DNA of 64,000 bases, taken from NCBI GenBank assembly GCA_031395485.1, contig JANNUS010000004.1, positions 62,001 through 126,000 on the forward strand. Direction: 5' to 3'. Positions 1 through 9,394 of the stretch are shown here, piece by piece. Source of the stretch: UBA2336 sp031395485. GTDB taxonomy: Bacteria > Bacteroidota > Bacteroidia > Cytophagales > Cyclobacteriaceae. A model generated the notes under the pieces. It was given only the letters and a program-made list of their open reading frames with translations. It was not told the DNA's origin and searched no databases. The first letter of the stretch is position 1. The number at the start of each line of letters is the position of its first letter. The position numbers were made by a program, and so were the translations under genes.

Positions 1-518
1 AAGTCTGGATTGATGTCGTTTTTAAATTCAGCCATTTCCATTTCCAATACTTCGCGTTGTTGTTTTTCGACTGTAAGCTTTAAAGTGTTTTCACGTTGCA
101 AATAATCGTTGCTGAAATATAATAGGTTGTATAGCATTGCCGAACAAGCATACACAACTGTAAAGATCATCAGTTGGGTAAAAGCAATGCTAAATCCAAT
201 TACAAAGGTGAAGTATGCGCCCAGCCCGGTCATTACAATGAGTGTTGAGAGAATGGTGCTGAGTATAAATTGTACTGGAATCCTGGTCAGTAAGTACTTC
301 TCTTTTAAAAATTTGTCCAAAAGAATAGTGACAAGCCTGATTGTCTCAAATGACACATACGTAAGACCGATACAGATATACACCTCCTGCCCGCTGAAGA
401 ATTCATTGATATGAATAACATTATTGTTAATGAGTAGAATCAGCATGTAAATAAGAATACCATACACAACGGGTGCGAACAATCGAAAAAAGGGATTATG
501 AATGAAGTACTTTTTCAT
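1..518 (-). CDS. LytS/YehU-type sensor histidine kinase, partial, His-lacking
   Basis: Partial gene running off the left edge; 172 codons are visible from the ATG at 518. Several hydrophobic segments (roughly residues 10-32, 47-67 and a long stretch 80-135) are followed by a charged coiled-coil-like linker and then the motif NDINPD at the last visible residues. In His_kinase (PF06580) proteins the equivalent motif is QINPHFLFN, so the phospho-acceptor His appears replaced by Asp. The start overlaps the stop of the upstream kinase gene by four bases (ATGA), which suggests translational coupling and a heteromeric partnership. The family assignment rests on the motif, the membrane layout and the neighbour; the ATPase domain lies outside the window. 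Confidence 0.75.
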   Translation of the reverse strand, partial: MKKYFIHNPFFRLFAPVVYGILIYMLILLINNNVIHINEFFSGQEVYICIGLTYVSFETIRLVTILLDKFLKEKYLLTRIPVQFILSTILSTLIVMTGLGAYFTFVIGFSIAFTQLMIFTVVYACSAMLYNLLYFSNDYLQRENTLKLTVEKQQREVLEMEMAEFKNDINPD

Positions 519-1621
519 TGTATTGCAAATGATCGCTGGAGTACAGGTTGTTTTAATTTTAGTACCGGTAATGAAACAATAAATTTCTCATCGTCTTTTA
601 TTTCAATCCTTCGGTTTGTAAAAAACTGATAGCGCTTCCGGATGTTTTCAAGCCCTATGCGGAATGAAGCAGATGTTTGCTCCGACTCATTTTTTGTATT
701 CATAACCCGTAATTCTGTATTGTCTAGAGCGCTTATATAGATAAAGAGTGGCTTATCAGGATTGATGGTATTGTGCTTTACTGCATTTTCGACCAATAAT
801 TGAAGCGTTAAAGGAGGGATTGGGCTATTCATTACTGAATTCGGTAGGTTAATTTCCAGTGTCAGAGATTGTTGGAATCGAATGCGAAGCAAATAATAGT
901 AGGATTGTACGAACTCAACTTCATCAGTAAGAAGCACATACTTTTTATGTTGGGTAGAAAGAATGTATTGATAGGTGAGTGCAAGTCTGCGGATAAATTG
1001 TTCGGCTGTTTGAGGGTCGTTATAAATTAGAGACGAGATTGTATTTAAACTATTGAATAGATAATGTGGGCTAAGCTGACTTTTCAACGCTTCAAACTGA
1101 AGTTCAAGTTGCCTGCGTTCGTTTTGTACGGTCTCGATTTGGGCAACTGCATACTGCTTGTACGAAAAGAGTATGGTATAAATCACTTTGTAGATAAATG
1201 CTGTGACCATGATAAGAATGAATAATTTCCATTTCAAATCTTCATCGGTAATTGAAAACCCTTTCCAAAAAATTGAATTCCCACCAACAGTAACGAGGGC
1301 TGCGCCAAGTCCAAACAAAATAAGGGAAGTACTGGTTATTTGTGCGATATAGCCAATCGAAAATCGCACGGCAAATCCCGACTTCCACGGTAAAATTTTA
1401 TCAAGTAAGCCATTAAGAAAGTATGCGGTATATCCTGCTATCCAACCAAGTCCAATGCTAAAAACCAATCCCATAATGTTTTGGGATAAAATGGGGAACG
1501 TTCCCTTTTCACTATAGTGAAGATAGCTAAAGAATAAAGAGCCAAGTCCAGCCGAAACGAAGCCTACCAGAATTAACCTGCGAAGTTGATCTGTCATATA
1601 GCGGGTGTAGTAGGAGGCCAT
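515..1621 (-). CDS. LytS/YehU-type sensor histidine kinase
   Basis: Membrane histidine kinase of the His_kinase/HATPase_c type that usually pairs with a LytTR response regulator. About four hydrophobic segments occupy residues 15-155, a short coiled coil covers 160-182, and the phospho-acceptor motif LSPHYLFNSLNT places the His at residue 186. The N-box region LLVENAVKHN near residue 280 marks the ATPase domain. Its 368 residues are normal for the family. It lies 51 bases downstream of the SDHY-repeat gene and overlaps the next kinase by ATGA. No response regulator is visible; one may lie beyond the left edge. The ligand is unknown. Confidence 0.9.
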   Translation of the reverse strand: MASYYTRYMTDQLRRLILVGFVSAGLGSLFFSYLHYSEKGTFPILSQNIMGLVFSIGLGWIAGYTAYFLNGLLDKILPWKSGFAVRFSIGYIAQITSTSLILFGLGAALVTVGGNSIFWKGFSITDEDLKWKLFILIMVTAFIYKVIYTILFSYKQYAVAQIETVQNERRQLELQFEALKSQLSPHYLFNSLNTISSLIYNDPQTAEQFIRRLALTYQYILSTQHKKYVLLTDEVEFVQSYYYLLRIRFQQSLTLEINLPNSVMNSPIPPLTLQLLVENAVKHNTINPDKPLFIYISALDNTELRVMNTKNESEQTSASFRIGLENIRKRYQFFTNRRIEIKDDEKFIVSLPVLKLKQPVLQRSFAIQ

Positions 1622-1672
1622 CGTAACTAAATTACCGATAATTACCGGTAAAGGTTACTATGGCCTCTGATT

Positions 1673-3121
1673 TTATTCGATGGCGCGAATTGCTCGGCCG
1701 TAATATGTTTCAGATTGTATACGTTTAGCGGCAGTCCGATATAACTCCTTAAGTTCTGACCCACCAGCTTTTACTTTAGGCGCAGCATCTGTAAGTACTT
1801 CGGTGATGTAGTGGTCGGAACCGATATGATTCGTAGCATTGATAATGGAAGCCAATTTGGTATTGGTTATGGAGTTTGAAGCCAGCGCTTCTTGCAATAC
1901 GACAGTTTTGTAATGATCGCTGTCCATCAAATTACATGATTCAAGTAATTTAGTAAACTGAGTTTCTGTCAGATTTTGTTTGTTAAGCAGTAATCGAATC
2001 ACTTCTGTGCGGTAATGATCGGATTCAATTGAATTAGTAATGCTGAGCATCAGTGTGAGCGATTCATCCGAAAGTTTAGTATTCATCATGTGCTTGATAA
2101 CTTCAGTTACATAATGATCAGACTCAATACCTTTTATTGATTCAATCACACGCTGATAGGAAATGGTTGAGAGTCCTTGCTTATCCAAAGCCTGTGTTAA
2201 CACCAAAGTTCTATAGTGATCGGATTCGATTGAATTAGTTGTATTGATAATTTCAGCAAGAATTGCATCATTCAGATTATTCTGTTTCAGTAAGGAAGTT
2301 AATACTTCGGTGATGTAATGATCCGATTCCATCATGCCAGCGGCCTGTAGAATAATTTTTACATTTTCAATTGAGGCAACTTGACCTTTTAATGCTTCTT
2401 TAATTACTTCTGTTTTATAATGATCTGAATCCATTTTTCGTGTTGCAGAGAATAAGGCGCTGGTTGCGTCTTTGTCTTGCATGAATTTGGATGTATTGCC
2501 TTTTAAAAACTCAGTTAGGTAATGATCTGAATCTAATCCTTCAGCAAGATTGTTGATAATAGGAGCATAGTCCTTCACTTGAACGGGTTGTTTCAGCAGC
2601 AGCGTTGCATAGTGTGATTTGACATAATCACTCTCTATACGATTAATCTCAGCCAATACTGCATTTGTACCACCTTGTTTAAAGAAGCGCTTAACACGGC
2701 TTTCTGCACAGAAGGTTGTAGTACGTACTACTTCGGGTAAAATTTCTGCCAACCATTCGCGGCCTTCAGGCTCCCAATTCACCATGGAGCGGCCTTCATA
2801 ATATTGTTTTTTGAATTTACCGCCCCCAATCGATTCGATGACAATCGTCCGTTTACTGCCAAAAACAGCCTTGCTTATTTCCAGATAAGCTCCATCTGAC
2901 ATACTGGCAATGTCCCGATCGTCATTCTCGATTTCTATTTTACCTCTGAATTCAACATTGAAACTATTAAACCCGCTGGAAGTCTTCCAGCGCATTGTCC
3001 CATTGTCCGAATCAATATTGGTACTTCTTGAAACTGAGACATCCTGTCCGTGAACGGATTGAAGCATGAATAGCATTCCGAGGATGTTGGCGAGGAGTCT
3101 TTTGATGGATGGCATGTTCAT
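1673..3121 (-). CDS. Secreted SDHY-repeat protein of unknown function
   Basis: 482-residue protein with a signal peptide (residues 1-25, ending VHGQ). Residues 30-115 look like a beta-rich domain. From about residue 165 a helical repeat of roughly 34-36 residues recurs eight or nine times, each marked by (I/M)(E/D)SDHY followed by (R/K/I)TEV(I/L). The repeats resemble HEAT-like alpha solenoids. I recall similar SDY(E)-repeat proteins in Bacteroidota but know no biochemical role. It is the first gene of a probable unit with two histidine kinases, so an exported ligand-binding or sensing accessory role is possible but inferred. The start ATG at 3121 lies five bases from a nested palindrome; an alternative ATG is at 3115. 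Confidence 0.75.
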   Translation of the reverse strand: MNMPSIKRLLANILGMLFMLQSVHGQDVSVSRSTNIDSDNGTMRWKTSSGFNSFNVEFRGKIEIENDDRDIASMSDGAYLEISKAVFGSKRTIVIESIGGGKFKKQYYEGRSMVNWEPEGREWLAEILPEVVRTTTFCAESRVKRFFKQGGTNAVLAEINRIESDYVKSHYATLLLKQPVQVKDYAPIINNLAEGLDSDHYLTEFLKGNTSKFMQDKDATSALFSATRKMDSDHYKTEVIKEALKGQVASIENVKIILQAAGMMESDHYITEVLTSLLKQNNLNDAILAEIINTTNSIESDHYRTLVLTQALDKQGLSTISYQRVIESIKGIESDHYVTEVIKHMMNTKLSDESLTLMLSITNSIESDHYRTEVIRLLLNKQNLTETQFTKLLESCNLMDSDHYKTVVLQEALASNSITNTKLASIINATNHIGSDHYITEVLTDAAPKVKAGGSELKELYRTAAKRIQSETYYGRAIRAIE

Positions 3122-3125
3122 AATT

Positions 3126-3194
3126 GTTACTTTTTATACTCTTTTACGATGCAAGTATCCACTTTAGATACACCCTCTCAAAGAGTATTGTAAC
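3126..3194 (-). promoter_or_regulatory. Nested inverted repeat in leader of SDHY-repeat gene
   Basis: Three nested pairs of arms: GTTAC 3126-3130 with GTAAC 3190-3194; ATACTCTTT 3136-3144 with AAAGAGTAT 3180-3188; GTATC 3155-3159 with GATAC 3167-3171. All three pairs are perfect. The block ends five bases before the start codon at 3121. It could be an operator around the promoter or a folded 5' leader. Which of these it is cannot be told from sequence alone. Confidence 0.55.
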
Positions 3195-3363
3195 GAACTG
3201 TTGGTTGGCTGTAGTGAATTGCAAGAACTAGCACCCTGATGATCTTAAAGTCTACCGTTTCCTGTGATAATTCAATAAAACCTTCCGTGTATTTCCGTTG
3301 CCGGTTAGTAAGAATCCTCATTATATTACCCCACAATAGAAGCCTAAACTTATAGACAACCTT

Positions 3364-6300
3364 ATGAAGAAAGCGTTACCCCTTTTATTTTTCGTTTTTC
3401 TCTTAGTCGCAGAGGAGAGTTTTTCTCAAGAAACCTTTCCCAGAAATGATGTGAAGGACAAGCGATCAGGAGCATTTGCTTTTACCAATGCAACCATTTT
3501 TATCAATTCTACAACCAAAATAGAAGGAGGAACACTGTTGGTTCGTGATGGTAAAATTGAAAAGTCTGGTAAAGAATTAGTTGCACCCTCAGGCTTTACC
3601 ATCGTTGACCTGAAAGGCAAATACATTTATCCATCCTTTATTGATTTGAATACGAGTTACGGTCTCCCGAAAGTTGAAATACCACAAGGTGGAGGTGGTT
3701 TTGGAGGCAGTGCTGAACAGATCCAAACTAAAACTAAAGGAGCCTTCAACGATAACCAGGCAATCAAATCTGAATATAATGCCAGCTCAGAATTTACGAT
3801 GGATGCTAAAACAGCCGAGAAGTATCGTGCCGCTGGTTTTGGTTCAGTGCTAACGTTCCGTGCCGATGGTTTAGCCAGAGGAACTTCAGTATTTGTAACG
3901 CTGGCGGATGATCGGGATAATACAATTGTGCTGAAGGACAAAGCAGCAGCTCATTTTTCATTCAATCGTGGAACATCACGCCAAAATTATCCAGTCTCAC
4001 TCATGGGCTATATTGCCCTCCTGCGACAAACACAACTTAATGCCGATTGGTATTCTAAACAATCAACTAAACCCTTCAAAGACTTGAGTCTGGAAGCATG
4101 GTCAGCTTCACAAAATCTTCCTCAAATTTTTGAGGCAAATAGTTGGATAAACGATTTGCGTGCGGATAAACTGGGAGATGAATTTGGAAGACAATTCATT
4201 ATCCGGGGCGGTGGCGATGAGTATCAGCGCATTGCGGAAGTAAAAGCAACCAATGCCCCGTTGATCATACCGATCAATTTTCCGGATGCCTATGATGTGG
4301 AGGATCCCTTTGATGCGGAGCGCACGAGTCTAACAGAGATGAAACATTGGGAGTTGGCGCCAACAAATCCTGCAGCGTTAGAAAAAGCAGGAATTGAATT
4401 TGCGGTTACTTCCGACAGACTGAAAGAAAAGACCGACTTGTTAAAGAATCTCCGTAAGGCAATTCAGTATGGATTGTCTGAATCGACTGCTTTAAAATCA
4501 TTAACTGAAGTGCCCGCCAAGTTGCTTGGACTTCAGAATAAAGTTGGAAGCCTGAATAACGGGATGGAAGCAAACTTTATCATCTCATCCGGGAACTTGT
4601 TTGAAGAAGAAACTATCATTCATGAAAACTGGGTGCAGGGAAAACGATACAGTCTAAAAGAATTGAACCCTGCTGATTACAGTGGCAAGTATAACCTTAC
4701 AGTGGATGGCAAACCCTACACGCTTGAAGTTAGCGACAAGCCCGGAAGTCATAAATTCAAAATAAAAGTAACCGATAGCTTAAGTGTAGACGGTAAAACT
4801 AAACTTGATAAAAACCTTTTAACGTTAAGTTTCAATCCGGTAAAAAAGAGGGATGAGACTGTAAGGCTTTCGGGTTGGCGACAAGGCAACGGCTGGGTAG
4901 GTAGAGGCCAGCTGGTAAATGGAACATGGGTGGATTGGAAGGCTGATTTGACTGGCCCTTTGGATAAGAAGGAAGAAAAGAAAGATGACAAGAAAACAAT
5001 CAAGCCAGAAGTTGGTGAGGTTATATATCCGTTTACTGCATTCGGATCGAAAGAGAAAATCAAGCAAGAAGAAATTTTGATTAAGAATGCAACCGTTTGG
5101 ACAAACGAGAAGGAAGGCATCCTTCAAAATACAGACGTGTTATTGAAAGACGGAAGAATAGCAGCGCTGGGTAAAAATCTAACCACTACAGGACGAACCA
5201 TTGATGGAACCGGTAAGCACTTAACATCCGGCATTATCGATGAGCACTCCCATATTGGGGCAGCGGCTATTAACGATGTTGCAACCAATTCTTCGATGGT
5301 GCGGATTGGTGATGTTGTTGATTCGGAGGCTATCAGTATTTATCGCACATTATCAGGTGGTGTGGTTGCCGTTCAGATACTTCACGGTTCCGCCAATCCC
5401 ATTGGTGGGCAATCAGCCCTAGTCAAATTAAAATGGGGCGTTGGGCCAGAAGAACTGAAAATTAAAGGGGCAGATCCATTTATAAAGTTTGCGCTGGGCG
5501 AAAATGTAAAACGATCAGGGAGTTCCACAAGCATACGGTATCCACAAACACGCATGGGCGTTGAGCAAGTATATGTGGATGCATTCACCAATGCAGTTGA
5601 GTACGAAAAGAAATGGAAAGAATACAACACCTTACCCGCCAATGTGAAAGCAAAGGCAATTGCGCCAAGACGTGACCTTGTAGACGAAACCATTCTGGAA
5701 ATTGTACGCGGCAAACGTTTTGTTAGCTGTCATTCCTATGTACAATCTGAAATCAATATGATGATGAAAGTGGCAGAGCGTTTTGGTTTCCGTATCAACA
5801 CGTTTACACACATTCTGGAAGGATATAAAGTAGCTGATAAAATGAAAGCACATGGTGCGGGTGGTTCTACCTTTTCAGATTGGTGGAATTATAAATGGGA
5901 AGTTCATTATGCTATTCCATACAATGCCGCTATCATGAGTCGTGAAAGGGTGGTCACCGCTATCAATTCTGATGATGCCGACATGGGCCGCAGACTCAAT
6001 CAGGAGGCGGCTAAAGCGGTAAGATATGGTAATGTTTCTGAAGAGGATGCCTTGAAGATGATACGCTAAACCCCGCCAGGTTGCTTCATCTTGATAACCA
6101 AATGGGAAGTATTAAAATTGGTAAATCGGGCGATGTAACCTTGTGGACAGATCATCCGCTGTCAGTTTATGCAAAAGCTGATAAAACAATCATTGAAGGT
6201 GCAGTATATTTTGATCTTGAAAAGGATATTCAATTGAGAAAAGAACTCCGCGAAGAACGAGCCAGGCTTATCGCTAAAATGAGGGAGTTAAAAAAGGAGG

Positions 6301-6392
6301 GCGCGTCAACTCAGAAGTCACCCGGCCGTGAGCGTCAAGAATTCCATTGTGACGATTTAGTCATAACGAACGTTGACTTGGATCAAGAATAG
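3364..6392 (+). pseudogene. Large secreted amidohydrolase, split by a frameshift
   Basis: One coding region of about 1010 codons in two frames: 3364-6069 (901 residues) and its continuation to 6392. At 6058-6068 the frame reads M-I-R-stop, while the -1 frame continues exactly with the family text TLNPARLLHLD. A signal peptide (residues 1-21) leads two amidohydrolase-like modules. The N-terminal module has lost the metal motif (FIDLNTSYG where HxH is expected). The C-terminal module keeps it (IIDEHSHIG). Such proteins belong to the imidazolonepropionase-like amidohydrolase group and are periplasmic or outer-membrane associated; the substrate is unknown. It is followed 21 bases later by a second amidohydrolase gene. 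A one-base deletion or sequencing error is likelier than programmed shifting, because no slippery heptamer is present. Confidence 0.8.
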
Positions 6393-6413
6393 GACCCTTA
6401 AATAACTACCATT

Positions 6414-7721
6414 ATGAAAAGCGCAATTTTAAAAAATATAGTATTCTCACTGTTAATATCAGTAACCGCACTTGGGCAGGTACCTACACCCGCTAGCCCG
6501 CAGCAAAAACCGATTTTGATAACCAATGCTACTGTACATGTTGGCAACGGCCAGACAATCGAGAATGGAGCGATTGCATTTGAAAACGGCAAACTCACGT
6601 ATGTGGGAACAAACGCATCGACTCCGGCCGACAAATCCAAATTCGAGATTATCAACGCAACTGGAAAACATGTTTACCCCGGATTCATTCTTACCAACTC
6701 ACAACTTGGATTGGAGGAGATCTCTACTGTTCGGGCTACCGTTGATTCTGATGAGCAAGGTGACTTCAATCCAAATATTCGTTCACAGATAGCGTTTAAC
6801 ACTGACAGTGAAATTATTCCTACTTACAGATTTAATGGAATCCTCTTAGCTGAAGTTGCTCCTGTTGGTGGAGTAATTTCAGGAACTTCCAGTATGATGC
6901 AATTAGAGGGCTGGAATTGGGAAGATGCTACCCATACCAAAGATGTGGCTATCCACATTACTTGGCCAGGCATTCAAAGCAGAAAATTTGATGCTGAGTC
7001 CTTTTCTTTTGTGAACGAGGCCAATGTGGACTATGTCAAGAATGTTGATGATATCAATAATTTTTTTAATGATGCAATTGGCTATTCTAAACTTAATTCC
7101 AAATCCATTAATTTAAAGATGGAGGCTATGCAAGGTTTGTTCTCCGGGGTTCAAGCACTCATCATTCATGCAGCAGGGCCGAAAGAAATTGTTGAAGCAG
7201 TAAAATTTGCGCAAGAAAAGGGAGTTAAGCGAATTTCGGTTTTAACGTCTGGTGCTTCCCTAAAAGTAGCCGCCTTCCTGAAGGAAAATTCTATTCCGGT
7301 TATCATTCCATTAGTTCATGATTTACCAGAGAGAACAGATGATGCTGTTGATTTGCCATATGCCCTGCCTGGTTTACTATCCAAAGCAGGCGTGGTTGTA
7401 GCATTTTCTCACTCCGGTATGATCGCCAGAGGGCGTAATCTTCCCTTTTACGCGGGCACGGCAATAGCTTATGGAATGGATACTGAAGAAGCACTGAAAG
7501 CTCTTACACTTAACCCTGCCAGGATTTTAGGAATTGATAAGGTTGCCGGAACACTTGAAGTTGATAAAGATGCCACCCTTTTCATTTCAGAGGGAGATGC
7601 ACTCGACTTGCGTACAAACAAATTGAGTGATGCCTTTATTGTGGGTAAACGGATAATGCTAAATAATAAGCAGCAGGATTTATATGAAAAGTATTCGAAA
7701 AAGTATGGACACACAAAGTAG
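6414..7721 (+). CDS. Secreted amidohydrolase-like protein without HxH motif
   Basis: 435 residues with a signal peptide (about 1-22, ending ALGQ). The amidohydrolase-like N-terminal beta sandwich is seen in ITNATVHVGNG and the late region TLNPARILGIDKVAGTLEVDKDATLFI is typical of the superfamily. At the position of the HxH metal motif the sequence reads YPGFILTNSQLG, so the usual two histidines are missing, as in the N-terminal module of the upstream gene. It may be a non-catalytic partner of that protein, or use other ligands. It ends the two-gene unit, with a good terminator hairpin downstream at 7744-7773. Confidence 0.85.
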   Translation: MKSAILKNIVFSLLISVTALGQVPTPASPQQKPILITNATVHVGNGQTIENGAIAFENGKLTYVGTNASTPADKSKFEIINATGKHVYPGFILTNSQLGLEEISTVRATVDSDEQGDFNPNIRSQIAFNTDSEIIPTYRFNGILLAEVAPVGGVISGTSSMMQLEGWNWEDATHTKDVAIHITWPGIQSRKFDAESFSFVNEANVDYVKNVDDINNFFNDAIGYSKLNSKSINLKMEAMQGLFSGVQALIIHAAGPKEIVEAVKFAQEKGVKRISVLTSGASLKVAAFLKENSIPVIIPLVHDLPERTDDAVDLPYALPGLLSKAGVVVAFSHSGMIARGRNLPFYAGTAIAYGMDTEEALKALTLNPARILGIDKVAGTLEVDKDATLFISEGDALDLRTNKLSDAFIVGKRIMLNNKQQDLYEKYSKKYGHTK

Positions 7722-7743
7722 ATAAAGAATGGATTAGAGTAGA

Positions 7744-7773
7744 AGGAAGCCGACTCAAAAGAGACGGCTTCTT
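7744..7773 (+). terminator. Rho-independent-type terminator after amidohydrolase genes
   Basis: Arms around GAAGCCG (7746-7752) and CGGCTTC (7765-7771), extendable by wobble and A-T pairs to 7744 and 7773, with a short inner CTC/GAG pairing. It sits 22 bases after the stop of the amidohydrolase gene, and a T-rich stretch follows. Confidence 0.7.
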
Positions 7774-7883
7774 TCATTTATGGCGGATCATGGTTTTTGC
7801 TGATTAAGTATTGTAAGTACAGGCTTATCCATTTTATGGTCAGGAATACAGGTTTAACGCCTACACTTTTGTATCTTTAAAAC

Positions 7884-8795
7884 ATGTCTTCTTTACAACG
7901 GCAACTCCATTTAAAAGAACTCCGCGTTCAACGAATTCAATTCGAACGAACAGTAAAGGATACTTTTTTTATAACCACTGGAGTACTGGCTGCAGCTTTT
8001 GGATTGAAAGGGTTTCTTTTGCCAAATCATTTTTTAGATGGTGGCGTAATGGGGATTTCGTTGCTGGTAAATCAGATAGCAAAAATCGATCTTTCGTTGT
8101 TAGTGATAGTGCTGAATATTCCCTTTATTATTATTGGGTACACCCAGGTATCAAAGCCATTCGCATTTAAAACACTTATCGCGATAACAGGGTTAGCACT
8201 CGTCCTTTATTTTGTAGAGTTTCCGCTTGTCACCGATGACGATTTGCTCATATCAGTTTTTGGTGGTTTTTTTCTTGGAGCAGGTATCGGTTTATCGATA
8301 CGAGGTGGTAGTGTGCTAGACGGTACCGAGGTGCTAGCGATTTATACCAGCCGGAAAACTACGCTTACTGTTGGCGATATTATTTTAGGATTAAACATTA
8401 TTATCTTTTCGGTAGCTGCCTATCTGATAAACGTAGAGACAGCATTGTATGCAATTTTAACATATTTAGTAGCATCAAAAACTGTTGACTTTGTTGTACA
8501 CGGTATTGAAGAGTACACCAGTGTAATGATTGTTTCTGAAAAAAGTGAAGAGATAAAAGACGCTATCACTAATAAAATGGGTAGGGGTGTTACAATTTTG
8601 AAGGGAAAAAGTGGTTTTGGTAAGACTGGACATAGAGAAAAAGATCTTGACATTATTTATTCCGTGATTACACGACTCGAATTGCAAAAACTAAAAACAG
8701 AAATTGCTAAGATTGACGACCACGCTTTTGTTGTAGAGAATAGTGTAAACGATATTAAAGGCGGTATGATTAAGAAGCGACCGTTGCATGATTAA
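7884..8795 (+). CDS. YitT family membrane protein (DUF161/DUF2179)
   Basis: 303 residues: about five transmembrane helices (residues 30-190, starting FFITTGVLAAAFGLKGF) with the GGVMGIS and GSVLDGTEV loops typical of the YitT family, then a soluble C-terminal DUF2179 domain (about 215-290, GRGVTILKGKSGF). Function is unknown for the family; it resembles transporters. The stop at 8795 is three bases before nuoA, so it could be read into the nuo genes, though no functional link is known. A weak -7-like element CACTTTTG (one mismatch to TAnnTTTG) lies just upstream. Confidence 0.9.
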   Translation: MSSLQRQLHLKELRVQRIQFERTVKDTFFITTGVLAAAFGLKGFLLPNHFLDGGVMGISLLVNQIAKIDLSLLVIVLNIPFIIIGYTQVSKPFAFKTLIAITGLALVLYFVEFPLVTDDDLLISVFGGFFLGAGIGLSIRGGSVLDGTEVLAIYTSRKTTLTVGDIILGLNIIIFSVAAYLINVETALYAILTYLVASKTVDFVVHGIEEYTSVMIVSEKSEEIKDAITNKMGRGVTILKGKSGFGKTGHREKDLDIIYSVITRLELQKLKTEIAKIDDHAFVVENSVNDIKGGMIKKRPLHD

Positions 8796-8798
8796 ATT

Positions 8799-9329
8799 AT
8801 GCATGGATCGCAGATATTAATGTTGCAACCTTTATCTTTGGTGAGCATGGGATCGCAAGAATTGTATCTTTCAGAATTTGGTGAAGTACTGCTTTTTTTA
8901 GTAGGCGGAGTTATTTTTACACTTGCCTCATTTCTTGTTTCAAAACTAATTCGCCCAAACCGCCCGAATGCACAAAAGCTCTCTACGTATGAAAGCGGTG
9001 AAGAGCCCATCAGTTCAGCCTGGCCGCAATTCAATATTCGGTTTTATATTGTGGCATTAATCTTCATACTTTTTGAAGTTGAGTTAATTTTTCTTTTTCC
9101 GTGGGCAACCATCTTTGCCAGAAAGGAGCTATTGCAAGAAACGAATGCCCTCTGGGGATGGTTTTCATTCATCGAGATGTTGATATTCATTTTTGTTTTG
9201 GCGTTAGGATTAGCATACGCTTGGGTAAATGGCTTGCTGGATTGGGTGAAACCCGAACAAAAACCAAGCGATTACAAATCAACTATACCCAAAGAACTTT
9301 ACGATAAGGTAAATGATAAATACAAATGA
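8799..9329 (+). CDS. nuoA: NADH-quinone oxidoreductase subunit A
   Basis: Membrane subunit of respiratory complex I at the junction of the hydrophilic and membrane arms. The 176 residues hold three transmembrane helices (about 30-55, 85-110, 120-145) and the conserved loop YESGEEP plus FNIRFY...FEVELIFLFPWA. The N-terminus is longer than in E. coli NuoA; later ATG codons at 8820 and near 8847 could be the true start. It is first of four nuo genes in standard order. A REP-like repeat lies between it and nuoB. Confidence 0.95.
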   Translation: MHGSQILMLQPLSLVSMGSQELYLSEFGEVLLFLVGGVIFTLASFLVSKLIRPNRPNAQKLSTYESGEEPISSAWPQFNIRFYIVALIFILFEVELIFLFPWATIFARKELLQETNALWGWFSFIEMLIFIFVLALGLAYAWVNGLLDWVKPEQKPSDYKSTIPKELYDKVNDKYK

Positions 9330-9394
9330 ATGTCAGCCTGGGCTTGTCGAAAGCGATTTGATAATTGAAAATTGTGAATTGATAATTAGTGAAC
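9330..9394. repeat. Degenerate intergenic repeat between nuoA and nuoB
   Basis: Bases 9330-9355 contain GTCAGCCTGGGCTTGTCGAA, which I recognise as close to a short repeat scattered between genes in many Bacteroidota (GTCA-CCTGAGCTTGTCGAA type). It is followed by AT-rich text with near-direct repeats of TTGATAATT. The family assignment is from memory, not a search. Confidence 0.5.

Noticed and set aside
109..414. Plus-strand reading frame of 101 codons
   Set aside because: It is antisense to the partial histidine kinase gene, which has family motifs and a coupled start; no features of its own.
1673..3121. Repeats in the SDHY gene as a DNA satellite
   Set aside because: Repeats are conserved in protein but vary in DNA, and the frame is open throughout, so they are coding repeats.
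4749..5127. Minus-strand frames of 100-123 codons
   Set aside because: They lie antisense inside the amidohydrolase gene and show no start context or family motif.
6055..6075. Programmed -1 ribosomal frameshift
   Set aside because: The site (ATG ATA CGC TAA) has no slippery heptamer and no obvious downstream hairpin, so mutation or read error is simpler.
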